Assembly: GCF_000006565.2 (NCBI RefSeq)
Contig: NC_031469.1
Location: 1,632,583-1,696,582, forward strand
Source: Toxoplasma gondii ME49
Lineage: Eukaryota; Apicomplexa; Conoidasida; Eucoccidiorida; Sarcocystidae
DNA length: 64,000 bases
Direction: 5' to 3'
The notes under the pieces were generated by a model. That model did no database searches, was not told the origin of the DNA, and saw only the letters and a program-made list of their open reading frames with translations. Below, in pieces: positions 22,712 to 33,618 of this stretch. The position numbers and the translations under genes were made by a program. Each line of letters opens with the position of its first letter. Position 1 is the stretch's first letter.

Positions 22712-24404
22712 CTTGGTGAAGGGTATAGCAGAGTAGAACCGGAGCTCTTGTACCAGTACTTTTGTGGCTAGGCCTCAGGCGAGAATAGAAAAGGTTGTGA
22801 AGCTTACCGGCTGCAGATAGCAATCAAACGACACGGTTTATGGGGGTAATCGCCAACGTTACGTACTCCAATGTCAGAAGGCGGCGTATCACTCCGATCA
22901 ATGTTAGACGACCTCCGATGGCTAGCTGCCACGCTAGGTCACCAGGTGAAGCGGGGCCTTCTACGTCAACTAATGAATTTATGGGATATATTAGCACGAT
23001 CCTGGCCTGGGCGAATTAATTAAACCTTTGAGACTGGACAGAAACACACGTTCCAAAGTTGTCTCATAAGTTGTCAGCAAAGCTAGGCAAGTGGTGCCAG
23101 TGTAAACTGCAAGCACAATAGTATCCCCTATTTCCTGCAGGCAAGCACCAAACGCCATTCGTACAGCAGATCGGGATGTTCTTACTTGAGTAGTCAGGCC
23201 GTGAAATGGAAGCCAGCCGTCACCCAGTTTCTACATTCGTAGTTCTAGTAAAAGATGTGGTTTCGACAGTAGAAACGTGACATTCACCTATCCTCAGTTT
23301 TGTTTGCTGCCAGGGGGAGTCCGAGCTATGAGGTTACCACATCCGGGCAGAACTCACGTGCGTATGGCTATCATGCAATAATGGGTTCACCGTTTGGCCA
23401 CATCTGTTGCTTAAAAGTTGAGAGACCAACAGTGACACAAGCGGTGCCTCCGCCCCACACGTTGTGCTGTCTCTTCAAACTATCTTCTGCCAACGGCAAA
23501 GCATCAGATTCCTGACCGAAAATGCAAGTACGGTTCCGCAGAGTTCGCCCGCCATCATGTTGCCCTTTGCAAAACACAGGTTGATGCGTAGTGCTTCATG
23601 GAGAACACTGACCGCACAGACCACTTTACATATGAGTGCTTTGCCAGATTACAATGCCACTAGCTCTTGATTCATGGGGGCAGCGGCAAACGGTGGCCGT
23701 TCTTGAGCGAACTGCCAATCAGGAAGGGTGACTCGAAGGCTGCACGCATTATCGTGGAAGCTTTGGGAGGTTTTCTCCAGTGGCTGATAGCGTCACCATC
23801 TCACATTCTATGAATGGCAGTACGGCATCGGCAGCGTATAGTAGTAGTGGTAGATACCATGCGACAGACGGAAAGCCACGTGGAAAAGGAATGAGTGGCT
23901 ACTGTATGAGCAGCAATCACAATGCATGTGTAGCTGTAGATCCTGACTGTGACGGGTCAGGAATTTCTGTTTGGACGACGGCGCTGTCAAGCATACGCAT
24001 TCCTGTTGCTCCAAAGGCACCAATCGTAAACAGCTGTTAATTTATTACGGTGTCTGTCACCGTGTAGGCGTGTGGTCTTGACAAGTTTGTAGTGTTCTGA
24101 AGACGCAACCAATCATTAAAACATCAGTTTATGACATGGAATGCATGAAAAAGGGGACGGATGTCATACTTTAGAGTCGAATGCTTCAACCATAAAGCCT
24201 GTGAAGGCTTGTAAACAGATGGATCTTGCTGCTTCGCGTTTGTCAACTGGAGAGCACAACAAAGTCTCACAACATTGTAACGAGCATTCATGAGTGACAT
24301 CAACTCCATAATATACAGACCATATCTGCAGAAGACAAAGTCCTCCACATCCCAACTGCGTGCAAGCTGCCATGTTGGGAGTAATCCAGCACAGTCACCC
24401 CGTG
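22712..24404. other. Spacer with no supported gene
   Basis: Short frames on both strands (for example 23780-24040 + and 24124-24465 -) lack signal peptides, domains or splice partners. Likely flanking regulatory and untranslated sequence for the two secreted candidates. Confidence 0.35.
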
Positions 24405-25178
24405 TCAATTCGGCCAGCGCTTCAGAACGTGTTTCAGTGGCGTGTGCTCTAGAGAAGAACGCCATACATCCTGTCGCTTGAATGGAACTGGTGGTTGCCC
24501 CAATGAATTTCCTTCTGCCGTGCGCCAGGCCCCTACAGTAGACCGACGGCCAAGCACATTTTTGAGAGGGACCGTATTTTCTCCTTGGCTCTCCCAGATA
24601 CGGGACCGCTCTACAGGGGACTTTCTCCGAAACATATTGGAGTACGCAGCAGCCAGCGGTCCTCGATAATCACCTATGTACTGCGGACGTAGCAAATGGA
24701 GGGTGTGCCATCCCCCCGTACTCACGGCATGGTGAGGCAAGCGCTCTGCAATTTTCGACAAGTGGGTGGAAGGAGTCGTTGGAGAGGGAGAAAAATGGGA
24801 CATGAGACTGGAGCTTGTGGGTAGGTCTGACGAACCCACCACCAACCTCCGCATGATAGGACCCACAGTAACGGCGTGCTCAGCATCTATAGGTACCTGC
24901 AGTACCTCTGAGTACCTGTATTCGCTGCCTTCAAGTAGACGGGATGCCTGCGCCCCCCACTTTTCCGTTGAAGGGAGATCACGACTCTCATGCAGAAGCG
25001 TATGTTGCTTAGGAATGGTGATGTATCCCGCATTCCCCGAGCCCTTCATTGCTTGGGACAAATCTGGGTATCCATAAGCTGTCAACAGATTCATGGAAAC
25101 GAACTTTTCAGTATACGTATCAGCAGTGGCCGCTGCTACTGTGAGCATGACCAAACAGAAGAGATTATGGAGAGCCAT
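24405..25178 (-). CDS. Predicted secreted/exported protein with RRLVV motif and C-terminal internal repeat, 257 aa
   Basis: The open frame extends upstream to 25274, but the ATG at 25178 places a signal peptide at the N-terminus (MALHNLFCLVMLTVAAATAD), so I choose that start. RRLVV occupies residues 110-114, a TEXEL-type RRLxx site, and SRLLE at 79-83 is a weaker relative. The C-terminus holds two imperfect copies of a motif of about 24 residues: RSRIWESQGENTVPLKNVLG and RQDVWRSSLEHTPLKHVLKR share R-x-x-x-W-x-S-x(5)-P-L-K-x-V-L. There is no membrane segment after the signal peptide. Function unknown. By family knowledge of ASP5 substrates, this could be processed mid-chain and secreted into the vacuole or host cell. 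That is inference. Confidence 0.6.
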   Translation of the reverse strand: MALHNLFCLVMLTVAAATADTYTEKFVSMNLLTAYGYPDLSQAMKGSGNAGYITIPKQHTLLHESRDLPSTEKWGAQASRLLEGSEYRYSEVLQVPIDAEHAVTVGPIMRRLVVGSSDLPTSSSLMSHFSPSPTTPSTHLSKIAERLPHHAVSTGGWHTLHLLRPQYIGDYRGPLAAAYSNMFRRKSPVERSRIWESQGENTVPLKNVLGRRSTVGAWRTAEGNSLGQPPVPFKRQDVWRSSLEHTPLKHVLKRWPN

Positions 25179-26601
25179 AATCACGGGAGATGAATAGTTT
25201 GAATTTTTGCAGGGAGGATTGATAATCTTAGTGTGCCACGTGTTACAACTTTCACCAACTTCAGGGACGTGCAAACATTAGTAAGGTAAAACAGGCTAAA
25301 GTGTGAACTTTTCCTCGTTGCTGGACTGGCAACAACGTAGCTAACTCTCTGCGGCATAGATATAGATGGTGCAGCGCTAAGAGCAGCGGCACCTCTTCTC
25401 CTTCAGTTACTCGGTGCCGCTCACACCACAGCGCGGCAGGATTGCCCTGTCGGTGCAGCGAGCCAGTTCTGTTTGGCAGCGCCTCGTGTGCCCTGACGGG
25501 ATAAACGGGCTCCTGGACGATTCCAAAGCTACCTGTGCAGGTCGATGCTTCGGCCAGTGCTTATCCAAACAGGCTGTTTTCCAAATGGCCCTCACTTCAG
25601 TATTTCTACGGATCAACCGCTTTTCCCAACTACTATTTTTTGCCAACTATAGCCTTCGAGGCTGTCGCCAGGAAGACCCGACAAAACATTTTGCTGCTTA
25701 GCGCTGCCTTCAAAAAATCGAAAAGAATGGTGCAGTCCCAGCATCCACACGACTTTTAGTTGTTCCACAACCAGTGCCTCTGTTACCGAACTCAGGTATG
25801 GCCGGTCTCTATATAGCTTGTGTAAGCAGATGGGATAAGATGTGTTGTTGTCCAACAGCGTGGGTGGGACAAAGCAGGAGATGGCTTCATTACAAATGAC
25901 TGCCGTCCTTAAGTGGACACAGAGTATATGCGTGACAACGTCCTACCAGGAAAATCACAGGCTATCCTCAGTGTACTGGCAGCCTAAAAAAGTATCGTAG
26001 GGGTAGCGGGCAAAACCAACAGCCTAATGTTAAAGCGGCGAATGCACTGAACCGGGGTGATAAGAGACTGGCTGATCTTTTCAGCTTAATGTATTTATGT
26101 TTCATACGGTAGACTGAAGGGTTCCGGTTGATGGGAATTCACACACGAATGAAGCAATAACGTCGATGACTTTTCTTGAATCAAGTGTTTGCGGATCTGC
26201 TCTGTATTTCGCTAAGCCACCATCTGCTGTGTCCACCGCTGCAACACACTGTTGCTGGTTGCAGTGGGCCAGCCTCCAGACATATCGCTAGTGAGATGCC
26301 AACTAGTGACGGTGGCCGTCAATATTCCACAGAATCGCTGAAGGCCACTGAACCGCGGTTCCTGCCACGAGCAACACGAATCGCTAATGGTCAATCATAT
26401 CAGAATTCGATTTATCCCGATAGTGGAACGCAAGTGGGCCGATCTAAACACTTACAGATTCCTCCAGGTAGATTCCGGATTGTGTTTCACCTCTCAGCCG
26501 GCAAGAAAATCTCGTAATATACAAATTCGGGTATTCGCAGCGCAGACACGCACGTGAAGAACCGGATATTGCTAGTTGATCGGGATGCACACTTGCTCAC
26601 T
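25179..26601. other. Spacer with no supported gene
   Basis: Upstream flank of the 25178 gene and downstream flank of the next minus-strand gene. A possible third exon of the 27971-26602 gene could lie here, but no acceptor could be chosen with confidence. Confidence 0.3.
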
Positions 26602-27971
26602 TTACCACCAGAGGTTATTGCTATCGCTCTGCGACCTCATGAATGGTTTGTCACGAAATGTGGACGTGCTCGAAACATGATCGTAAAGGTCTGGGGCCTG
26701 ACACTCAGAACCATAATACTTACAGATGCCCGAGCGACTTGAACAACGTGGGCAACAAAAACCGAAGGTGCAATTTCGTTCCACTTCTGTGCTGTCTTGA
26801 GCAACAACAGGTGTGTGAGGAACGCTAAGCGAAGGGCACGCCCAACGACAGCAGGCACACGAAGACGGCCGAGAATCAATGCTGAGCAAACAGTCGGCCG
26901 ACAGCGACCGACCTAACGCAGATCCTCCACGTGGGGGACATGGGCTGAATCGCCTTGATCTACCACTAACTAGAAGCGCTTCACAATGAGGCAACACATA
27001 AGACGGTGAGCACTGGCGTTCTTGTGGTCCGTAGTAACGGGAAAGCTTTGGCGGAAGAGCGCACGCTGCACCTCTGTGAATGGGTGTTCGTGGTCTATGC
27101 TCAGCTAAGCTCCAGCAGATGGGTGGCGGATTACATGACGCGAACGTTACCCGCATAAGAGAACTGCAACAACGCTCGTCAGAGGGGCTGGTGGCGGAGC
27201 AAACACCTGTCAACAGATCGGTGCTTGTAGTCAACGAAGTGCGAGATGATGAGCAAGACGAGAAGCATGTTACCGATGGAGAGCCAGCAGACGACATGGA
27301 GCCCGATTTTGAAGAGCAAGATGACGAAGATTCTGTCATTGATAAAGAGCAAGTCGAAGACGCAGGGCACGGGCCTGAAGAACAGCTGGTGGCTGATGAA
27401 GAAGAGATACTAGATGTGCAAGAGTCGGCTCGGCAACAGTAGGAACGTTCTTTTCGTTGTTTGCCTGCGACGCGCAGGGGACACAGTGATGACAATACGG
27501 GTACGGATGAATGAGGAGAGGTCGGCTGTGCCCTCACCTGGCAGGCGACGCTGTCGTCGTGGGCCAAGGAAAGCAGGCGAATGGCCACCGTCGTTGACAG
27601 TAACCGGCATAGGAATTGGGAATATGGTGCGTGTCCGGTCAGCCATGGGCCAATCATACCTCCAGAAACTTAGTCAAAGTCACGCAAAAGCTGGGGCGCT
27701 TGACGTAATGGACGCCTTTTTAGATGTTACTGAGTTTCAGGCCATTGTTATTTATACTCGAATGCTTTACCCTTTGGAGGCGACATCTTCATGATGCTGC
27801 AGCACAGCCATGTTAATAAAAGTTCTCTCGGCACATAGGTGATGCAACTGCCCACCGCCTAGATCCGTCGCGGGTACGCAGGCTGCGATGTGCAAAAAGC
27901 TTCTTTGTGGTGAACTTACATATTGCAACAACGTCCGCGGAAAAGGCCAAAAATAAGGCACTAAGTGCCAT
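26602..27971 (-). CDS. Predicted secreted Cys/Ser-rich protein, two or more exons
   Basis: Exon 1 (27971-27920) encodes MALSALFLAFSADVVAI, a signal peptide, and ends in phase 1 at a strong donor gtaagt. The first matching acceptor, cgcgtcgcag before 27464, restores a 246-codon frame rich in Cys and Ser: SYCCRADSCTSSISSSSATS, CSSGPCPASSTC, NCTFGFCCPRCSSRSG. A second gtaagt donor follows 26724, again in phase 1. Either a further exon exists below 26724 or the frame runs to its stop at 26602 (about 304 aa). The signal exon, phase agreement and cysteine content support coding, but the opposite strand carries a competing acidic frame (about 27122-27442). Many Cys pairs (CC, CxxC) suggest a disulfide-rich extracellular protein. 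No family recognised. Confidence 0.45.
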
Positions 27972-28085
27972 AATCCTGAGACAACATACAGTGTAGTGCA
28001 AAAGACTGAGAGTCATAAAATGCCTTTCATCCTAGGTTGTTTGAGCCACATAGTGACGGACTGCTTTACGCGGGCGCAGACTACA

Positions 28086-28569
28086 CTAAGGTTGAATCAC
28101 GGAAAGCATTAATGATGGATAACTGTCCATCATGCTTGTTTCGAATACATATCGAAGGCATAATGAAAATAGTACGACACCTGCCGCCGTCATGTTGGCA
28201 GAGGAAAACCGACAGCCAAAGCATCCACCATTGCAATTCTGTCTTCTGTCGGCTCTGAAATGAAACCAAAGCACTAGTAATTACTATCACCCATTGGCGT
28301 GCAAGGACGCAACCGAAGTTGAGGCGATTGTGACACAAGACGCGGCAATCCACGACAAAGTGGAGACAATATACTGACGCGTAAGCTCACGATAATATAA
28401 AGAGTAGACGAGTGCTTGCCTTCGCGACCAGAAGGTACGCCATGACCTCCTGGCACGGATCCGTGGGAACTCCATCGCACGGGTGGTTGGCGGAGTATAT
28501 CGTCCATCCGTTCCATGCGGAAACCGCTAGCACACTACCTACACACCAAAGCGCAATCCACAGCGTCAA
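28086..28569 (-). CDS. Small predicted secreted Cys-containing protein, 115 aa, two exons
   Basis: Exon 1 (28569-28391) begins MTLWIALWCVGSVLAVSA, a signal peptide, continues with NHPCDGVPTDPC, and ends in phase 2 at donor gtgagc. Exon 2 (28254-28086) starts at acceptor tggtttcatttcag and completes the split codon, giving RRQNCNGGCFGCRFSS and a hydrophobic stretch AGVVLFSLCLRYVF before the stop. The intron is about 136 bases. Phase agreement across strong splice sites is the main support. Like the neighbouring gene at 27971, it pairs a signal-peptide exon with a Cys-rich second exon, so the two could be distant relatives or unrelated members of a secreted set. The C-terminal hydrophobic stretch may be a membrane anchor. 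Confidence 0.5.
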
Positions 28570-29111
28570 CAGTTATTATTCTAGCAGCATGTGCAGCTGT
28601 TTCCGTGTTCACGTTTAGCGGCACGTATGCTTAGCGTGTTTGGTTACCTCTAGAGGTTGGTGCACTGTCTGTCGCAAGGATATGAAGACTGCCCCCCCAA
28701 AAGTGCGTTGCTGTCGAGGTTAGGGTATCACAGTGTGGCGGCAGGTGAGTGGCAGCTCACTCACTGGCTGGAAGAAGCGCGCTGGTAAGAACTACCGATA
28801 GCACTTGCACTCGCTCCCTTTTCGTCCGGTATCGCCACTGCAAAGAGTAGAATAGAGTCTGAGACTGGAAGTGGGCGTCAAGATGAGGCTACGCCAGAGC
28901 CAGCGACGATCATGATGACCGTGTCCTAGCTAGCACAATCAGGATCGACTCATCAAGGACCGAGACACATGATAGATCGCGTATGGGCAAGGCGACGCAG
29001 TCTAATGCAGAGCAGCTGAGAGAACTCTTATTCACAGTAAACAACTGTTTGGAAGGAACTGTTCATTTGCAACGGATAAAGGCCAGGAATCGCGTTATCA
29101 GGGCAGTTGCT
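28570..29111. other. Spacer, no gene seen
   Basis: No frame with a plausible start, signal peptide or splice chain. Probably the 5' flank of the 28569 gene. Confidence 0.4.
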
Positions 29112-29471
29112 TCAACGAGGCGCGATGACGAACTTTGAAGCGTTATTGACGTTCCACTGACATCTACCAGGATGCTGGCATCTTGCTGCACACCGTGTTT
29201 GTTTTCTTACAATCTTTCGATGGTTCAGGAGTGCATAGAGGTTAACGCCGATGAGACAGGACCCTATCAGGAATACCGCCAGTAAGCTGTAAGAACCAAG
29301 CGGCACGACACCGGGCGCGTTGTAGCCTGGAAGGGGAGAGGCTGGGGGTGGTTTCGGCGGAGTGATAGAAAACAGATCAGAGCTGAATTTCACCAGGATG
29401 AGGCAGATAAGCGGGGTACATCCCCCGACCTTCAAAACAGGAGAAAGGATCAAGTCAGCAGAGCTGCCCAT
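29112..29471 (-). CDS. Small putative membrane protein, 119 aa
   Basis: Frame from ATG 29471. A hydrophobic N-terminal region (CTPLICLILVKFSSDLF, residues 18-34) is followed by a Pro-rich linker (TPPKPPPASPLPGYNAPG), a clear membrane segment (YSLLAVFLIGSCLIGVNLYA) and a basic, Cys-containing tail (HRKIVRKQTRCAARCQHPGR). The layout (signal or anchor, Pro-rich lumenal part, single membrane span, short basic tail) is typical of small dense-granule or parasitophorous-vacuole membrane proteins. That is analogy, not homology. The start may instead be an acceptor after ttttgaag near 29423. Moderate doubt remains whether it is expressed. Confidence 0.35.
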   Translation of the reverse strand: MGSSADLILSPVLKVGGCTPLICLILVKFSSDLFSITPPKPPPASPLPGYNAPGVVPLGSYSLLAVFLIGSCLIGVNLYALLNHRKIVRKQTRCAARCQHPGRCQWNVNNASKFVIAPR

Positions 29472-31396
29472 TTCACCATGGCGTTTTGCAAAGGCTCAGT
29501 TGTGCGGAATTCGGACTGGCTTCCCCTGTGTTTACCAGTCCGGGAAAACAGTGGTCTCCCGACAGCTCAAACTGTAGAAAACGGCTAGTTCGGCCCGTCA
29601 TTATCAAGGTTAAAGAGGCTTGTAAACAGACAAGCCACCGGTTGTTATGGGCAGAGATGCAATAGCGGCCGACTCGCAGCGGCAATACGTGCAGGACATG
29701 TATCAGCCGACGAGACAAGAAATCACCTTGATTTGGCGTCGTTCTCTCATTCGATAGCTTCTGACAGCGCGAGAAGCTGGCCAGAAGTGGAGCTTCTCAC
29801 TGAAGAACGATTTTGGCAGAAGCGGGAGTAGACTCAGAGATTCATCAGAAAAGTACAGTACGCAAAAAACACCATTGGGTGAACCAGGTGACACTGTCGG
29901 TGGTGTAACACTTCCGCCAAGTATCGTGTAGTGGGTGCACAAGTGAACGTTCCCAGCTGGCTTCCAACCCTTCACAGCCGCGTGTGTTGTATTTCTACAA
30001 GTGTGGAGTTGATGAGGAATGGGTTTTTCGTGTTTTTATGCCCCGGGATCTGGAACAAAGAGGCGCATCGAAAGTCACAACAAGACTCTGACATTTCAAT
30101 CACTAGAGTGGAAACTTCACATGATCTGCGCCAGCATATTAAGCGTCTGTTTTCCGTAGGCTGCTGGAACAGGGTTGTGCTATGTAGAGTCCCGTAGACT
30201 TTTTAGTAACGAGAGCACTCAACACCACCGCAGCGCGAGCGAAAAGCACAGCTGAATGGCTTTTCCAAACTAACGCACGGGTTTAGTAAAATGCTAGAGC
30301 CGGAGTTAAAGGCGATGGTGATCCCCTCTGTCACAACCAGAAATGCTCACGTTTTGAGTTACCTTCTTTCGAAGGAGACATAATTGCGTTGACGTGTGGG
30401 GCTACGTCTTTTGGGGCCCCGAGACATGTGCATGTTGTGGGACTCCCTGTATTCATTGCGGTACTCATTCAGTTGGCGTTGAGTGTGTATTTCGATACAA
30501 CGGGTACACATCACGAAGGTATACGCCTGATGATTCCGATGAAAGTGAGGACACTCGGAGACGTCTCTCTCAGCTGACATCAAGGACAAAACAACTCGTT
30601 TCATCGAACCTGTGGCTTTCTTCACGATCTGTGCACGCGGTGCAGAATCAGTTTGTAGGTGTCAATGATCTCCGTAGCCAGGCTTGTTGAGGTTGGTTTT
30701 GGTGGAAGACGTGAGCAACAGAGTGCTTATTGGGTGGTCGAAACGCCGGCAAGCTGCTGCCGAACCTGTTATGCCGACTACACCGTTAGGCTGTTGCTTC
30801 CTCTGCACACCAACACCAGTTTAGAATGTCTCGAGCTCTTCAACTGGAGGTGCACCATTAGTTTACTTCGAAATCCGAGCAGCTTCCTCGTGGTAGTGTT
30901 CTGCCTGTTTAAGTCTGTTTCTGCTTAACGAGATTTGGTGTTCTGTGAAACGCCTGCGGCACCCCTACGTTCATCGAAAAAGTTAGGCGCGTTCTCATTG
31001 AGCATTTTTTGAGCACACCAGATTTCGTTCACACTTGTTTTTGATTCCTGAAAGAGGCTTGCAGACGTTGCTGGTATAAACCGCGAAATGCGTAAAGCGA
31101 AGCAACTGTGTATCCAGTAGCATCACAACCCTCCGAGTGGTTAAGAGGTCCCTGCGTAGGACCCTAACTCCAACATGATCTGCGCAGTTTGTGTGGATTC
31201 CAGTAGCTCCGCCACTGCTTCTGGAAGAATGGAAGAAGGTAATAGGCAGTAGCTGATCGGCTGCAGCAGCGGGTGCGTCTGTCGGCAGAAGGTGCCGTGA
31301 CATTCCCCTTGTACTTCCGCCGACGCGAAAAATCGAATCGCAGATGACGGGGATTGACGGCTCGTTTCGCTTTGACGTGATACCTATCATTTGAAA
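29472..31396. other. Spacer with weak frames only
   Basis: Contains short unsupported frames, including a 131-codon minus frame (30995-31390) that abuts the start of the + gene at 31397. No signal peptide or domain was seen. Part is presumably the promoter of the + gene. Confidence 0.3.
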
Positions 31397-33375
31397 ATGA
31401 CTGACAGCGAGCGCATGACTTACAGCGCCTCGGTCACGTTCTCTTCTTTCCTCTGTATCAGTGCACTGTCATCAACGCAGCTGCTCAATCCTACAGCGAT
31501 TATGCTGCTGATGGAGGCCTCGACCGCCCGTCAGTCCCTCGCCCGGACTGAGATTGGTATGGATTCACCAGCTCGAGGCCAGCGTCCCTCTGCGGCAACA
31601 AGCCTGGGAAGTCCCTTACCAGCCCTCAAAGAGTGACACTGACTAGTTGTAGTTGGACACTTCGCGAATCAGCGGCTCGAGCTGGCTAGAGCTGGTGTTT
31701 CACCTTTTCAGTCGTCTTGCCACCCAGTCGCGCCGAGATGCATGGAGCCTGGTGGTTCAGGGGTCCGTTTGTTGTCCCCGTCATCGATACAATTCTAACA
31801 CTTCTTCATGAGATTTACATCTCTATTTTCTGGGTGAAAGACATATTCAATATCAAAGGGGTCGCCAAGGTCCCCAGCAGCATTCCCATCACTTGGGTAG
31901 CCCCTGGAAACGCCCTTGGCTCTGTGTGGCTCCCGGTCGTATATATTTCTTCATTTGCCATCCTCGCCCTTCACATTTGGCGCATGATCGTCGCTGCGAA
32001 ACACGTAAGTACCGGTTCGACTTGTGTTCCAATGCAAGAGGCAAACATAACGGCACACTTTTGGGCGCCTGATGTTTTCGCCGGCCCTCACAGCACTTGT
32101 GTCCGTAGGAGGCACAGACCTGCCACAGCCCTTCAGATCGTGCATGCCGTGTCCAGATGTTTACTGTTCTGTATCAATCCCATCGTTTTTTCAGCCAGGC
32201 AACGCTGCTGCATTTTGATGCTCCAAAGGACAGGCACTAAGTGAGGGGGTGCGTCTTTTTCCTGAGTGACGCTTACGCAGCGGAAAAAGTTCAACCTTGG
32301 TCCTTCTCCGTCCAATGGACTTCTGCGACATAGTCGTCTAACTTGCTTGTTTCACTTGTACTCGTAAATACGCGCCTGCTCTCGCGGTCTTGTTTGGGAT
32401 ATTTTCAGGCGCGAAACCCGTTTCATCCTGGGGTCATGCACTTTGTCTTCGGTTTCTCGATACTAGCCACTCTGGGGTTCGCTGGCGTTTGTAAGTACAG
32501 TTCCACAGATGATGCGACTGAGAATGACGCTAAACCGCAGAATGGATTAAAGCAATCACCGTTTCAACTAGCGGCTTGTTAACTCTAACTGCATGAAATA
32601 CTAACTCATCCAGGAAGCCTATTATCACATGGTGGTGGAGCTGCAGCTATTTGGATACAAAAACAGAAACACCCATTCAGCATCTATTGCTTGTTGTTCG
32701 TTTTCGAAAGTGTAGAAAGAGATGCGTTTGCCAAAGCGAAAAGGTTCAGCGGCAAGGAGTGCAGCGTGTCGTTAGGTACACGGAAACATTGCAAGGGTAC
32801 ACGGGAGGGATCGTGAGAAAGCACACACCTCGGAAGCTCACGTAACCTCCATCATTCCCAATAGGATGCGACATACTATGAAACTCTTCGACACAACTGA
32901 CGTGTTTCCAAACGAATGTGAATAGCTTTAAGTATCTGTTAAAGCTTTGGGTTGACTGATGCCGTCGTAACAACTTCTGCAGGCGGAATGCTCGTGAGCG
33001 ACTCGCTCGGCTTGGTCAACAAATTCACCGCACAAGTTCAGTGTGCACCTTTGGCAGGTGCCGTGAATCAGGCTTGCGTAGCGGCAAGGAAGTTCGTTGC
33101 CGACAATCGCCTTCAGGGTCAAATTCTGCTCGTCTTAACGTACGTACTTGATGCCAAAGAAGGGCGACTGGATGGAGTTTGTAAGAGCCGTCTCTCATTC
33201 TGTGCAAAACAGGTGTCTACCGTGCCCCGTTATAGTCAGGACGGTACACGAGCGGATCATCGATAGTTTCACTCCCAAAATGTACGCGCATCCTACCAAC
33301 CAGAAGATTCTCCGTGACTATTCGACGCTGTGGAGCGACATTATTCATCAGACCAATGGGCATACGCCAACCTAA
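31397..33375 (+). CDS. Polytopic membrane protein, 284 aa, five exons, unknown family
   Basis: Exons 31397-31556, 31712-32004, 32409-32490, 32983-33139 and 33213-33375 (TAA) join in matching phase at all four introns (1, 0, 1, 2), with good sites (ATTG|gtatgg, CAC|gtaagt, GTTT|gtaagt, AAC|gtacgt; acceptors ttttcag, ttttcag, ttctgcag, caaaacag). Hydrophobic segments: SASVTFSSFLCISALSS near the N-terminus (signal peptide or TM), FVVPVIDTILTLLHEIYISI, VWLPVVYISSFAILALHIW, VMHFVFGFSILATLGFAGV and GQILLVLTTCLPCPVIV. The C-terminal 45 residues are soluble (FTPKMYAHPTNQKILRDYST). The exon chain makes coding very likely, but no family is recognised. Lying inside the secreted-gene island, it may reside in parasite secretory or vacuolar membranes. 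That location is inference. Confidence 0.65.
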
Positions 33376-33618
33376 GCGTCATCTCATTGCGAAGACGCTA
33401 AGAACGTTTCTCACGTAGAGTATGTTTCTCTCGGTCTCGAAAGCTGCTCGTCAGGAAGGACTTCTCTTCACCCTTCTGTCTCAACAACAATGACAAGTCT
33501 TAACATCTTATCTGTGACACTAGACTTGTGGCTCGTGTTGCGACAGTGGAATCCATCGGATGACCACCCTTGACGTTCCCTGGTGCCAGAGGTGGGTTGC
33601 CGCACGCGAACAACCCAA

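Noticed and set aside
30995..31390. 131-codon minus frame abutting the + gene at 31397
   Set aside because: Lies in the probable promoter of the spliced + gene and shows no signal peptide or motif.
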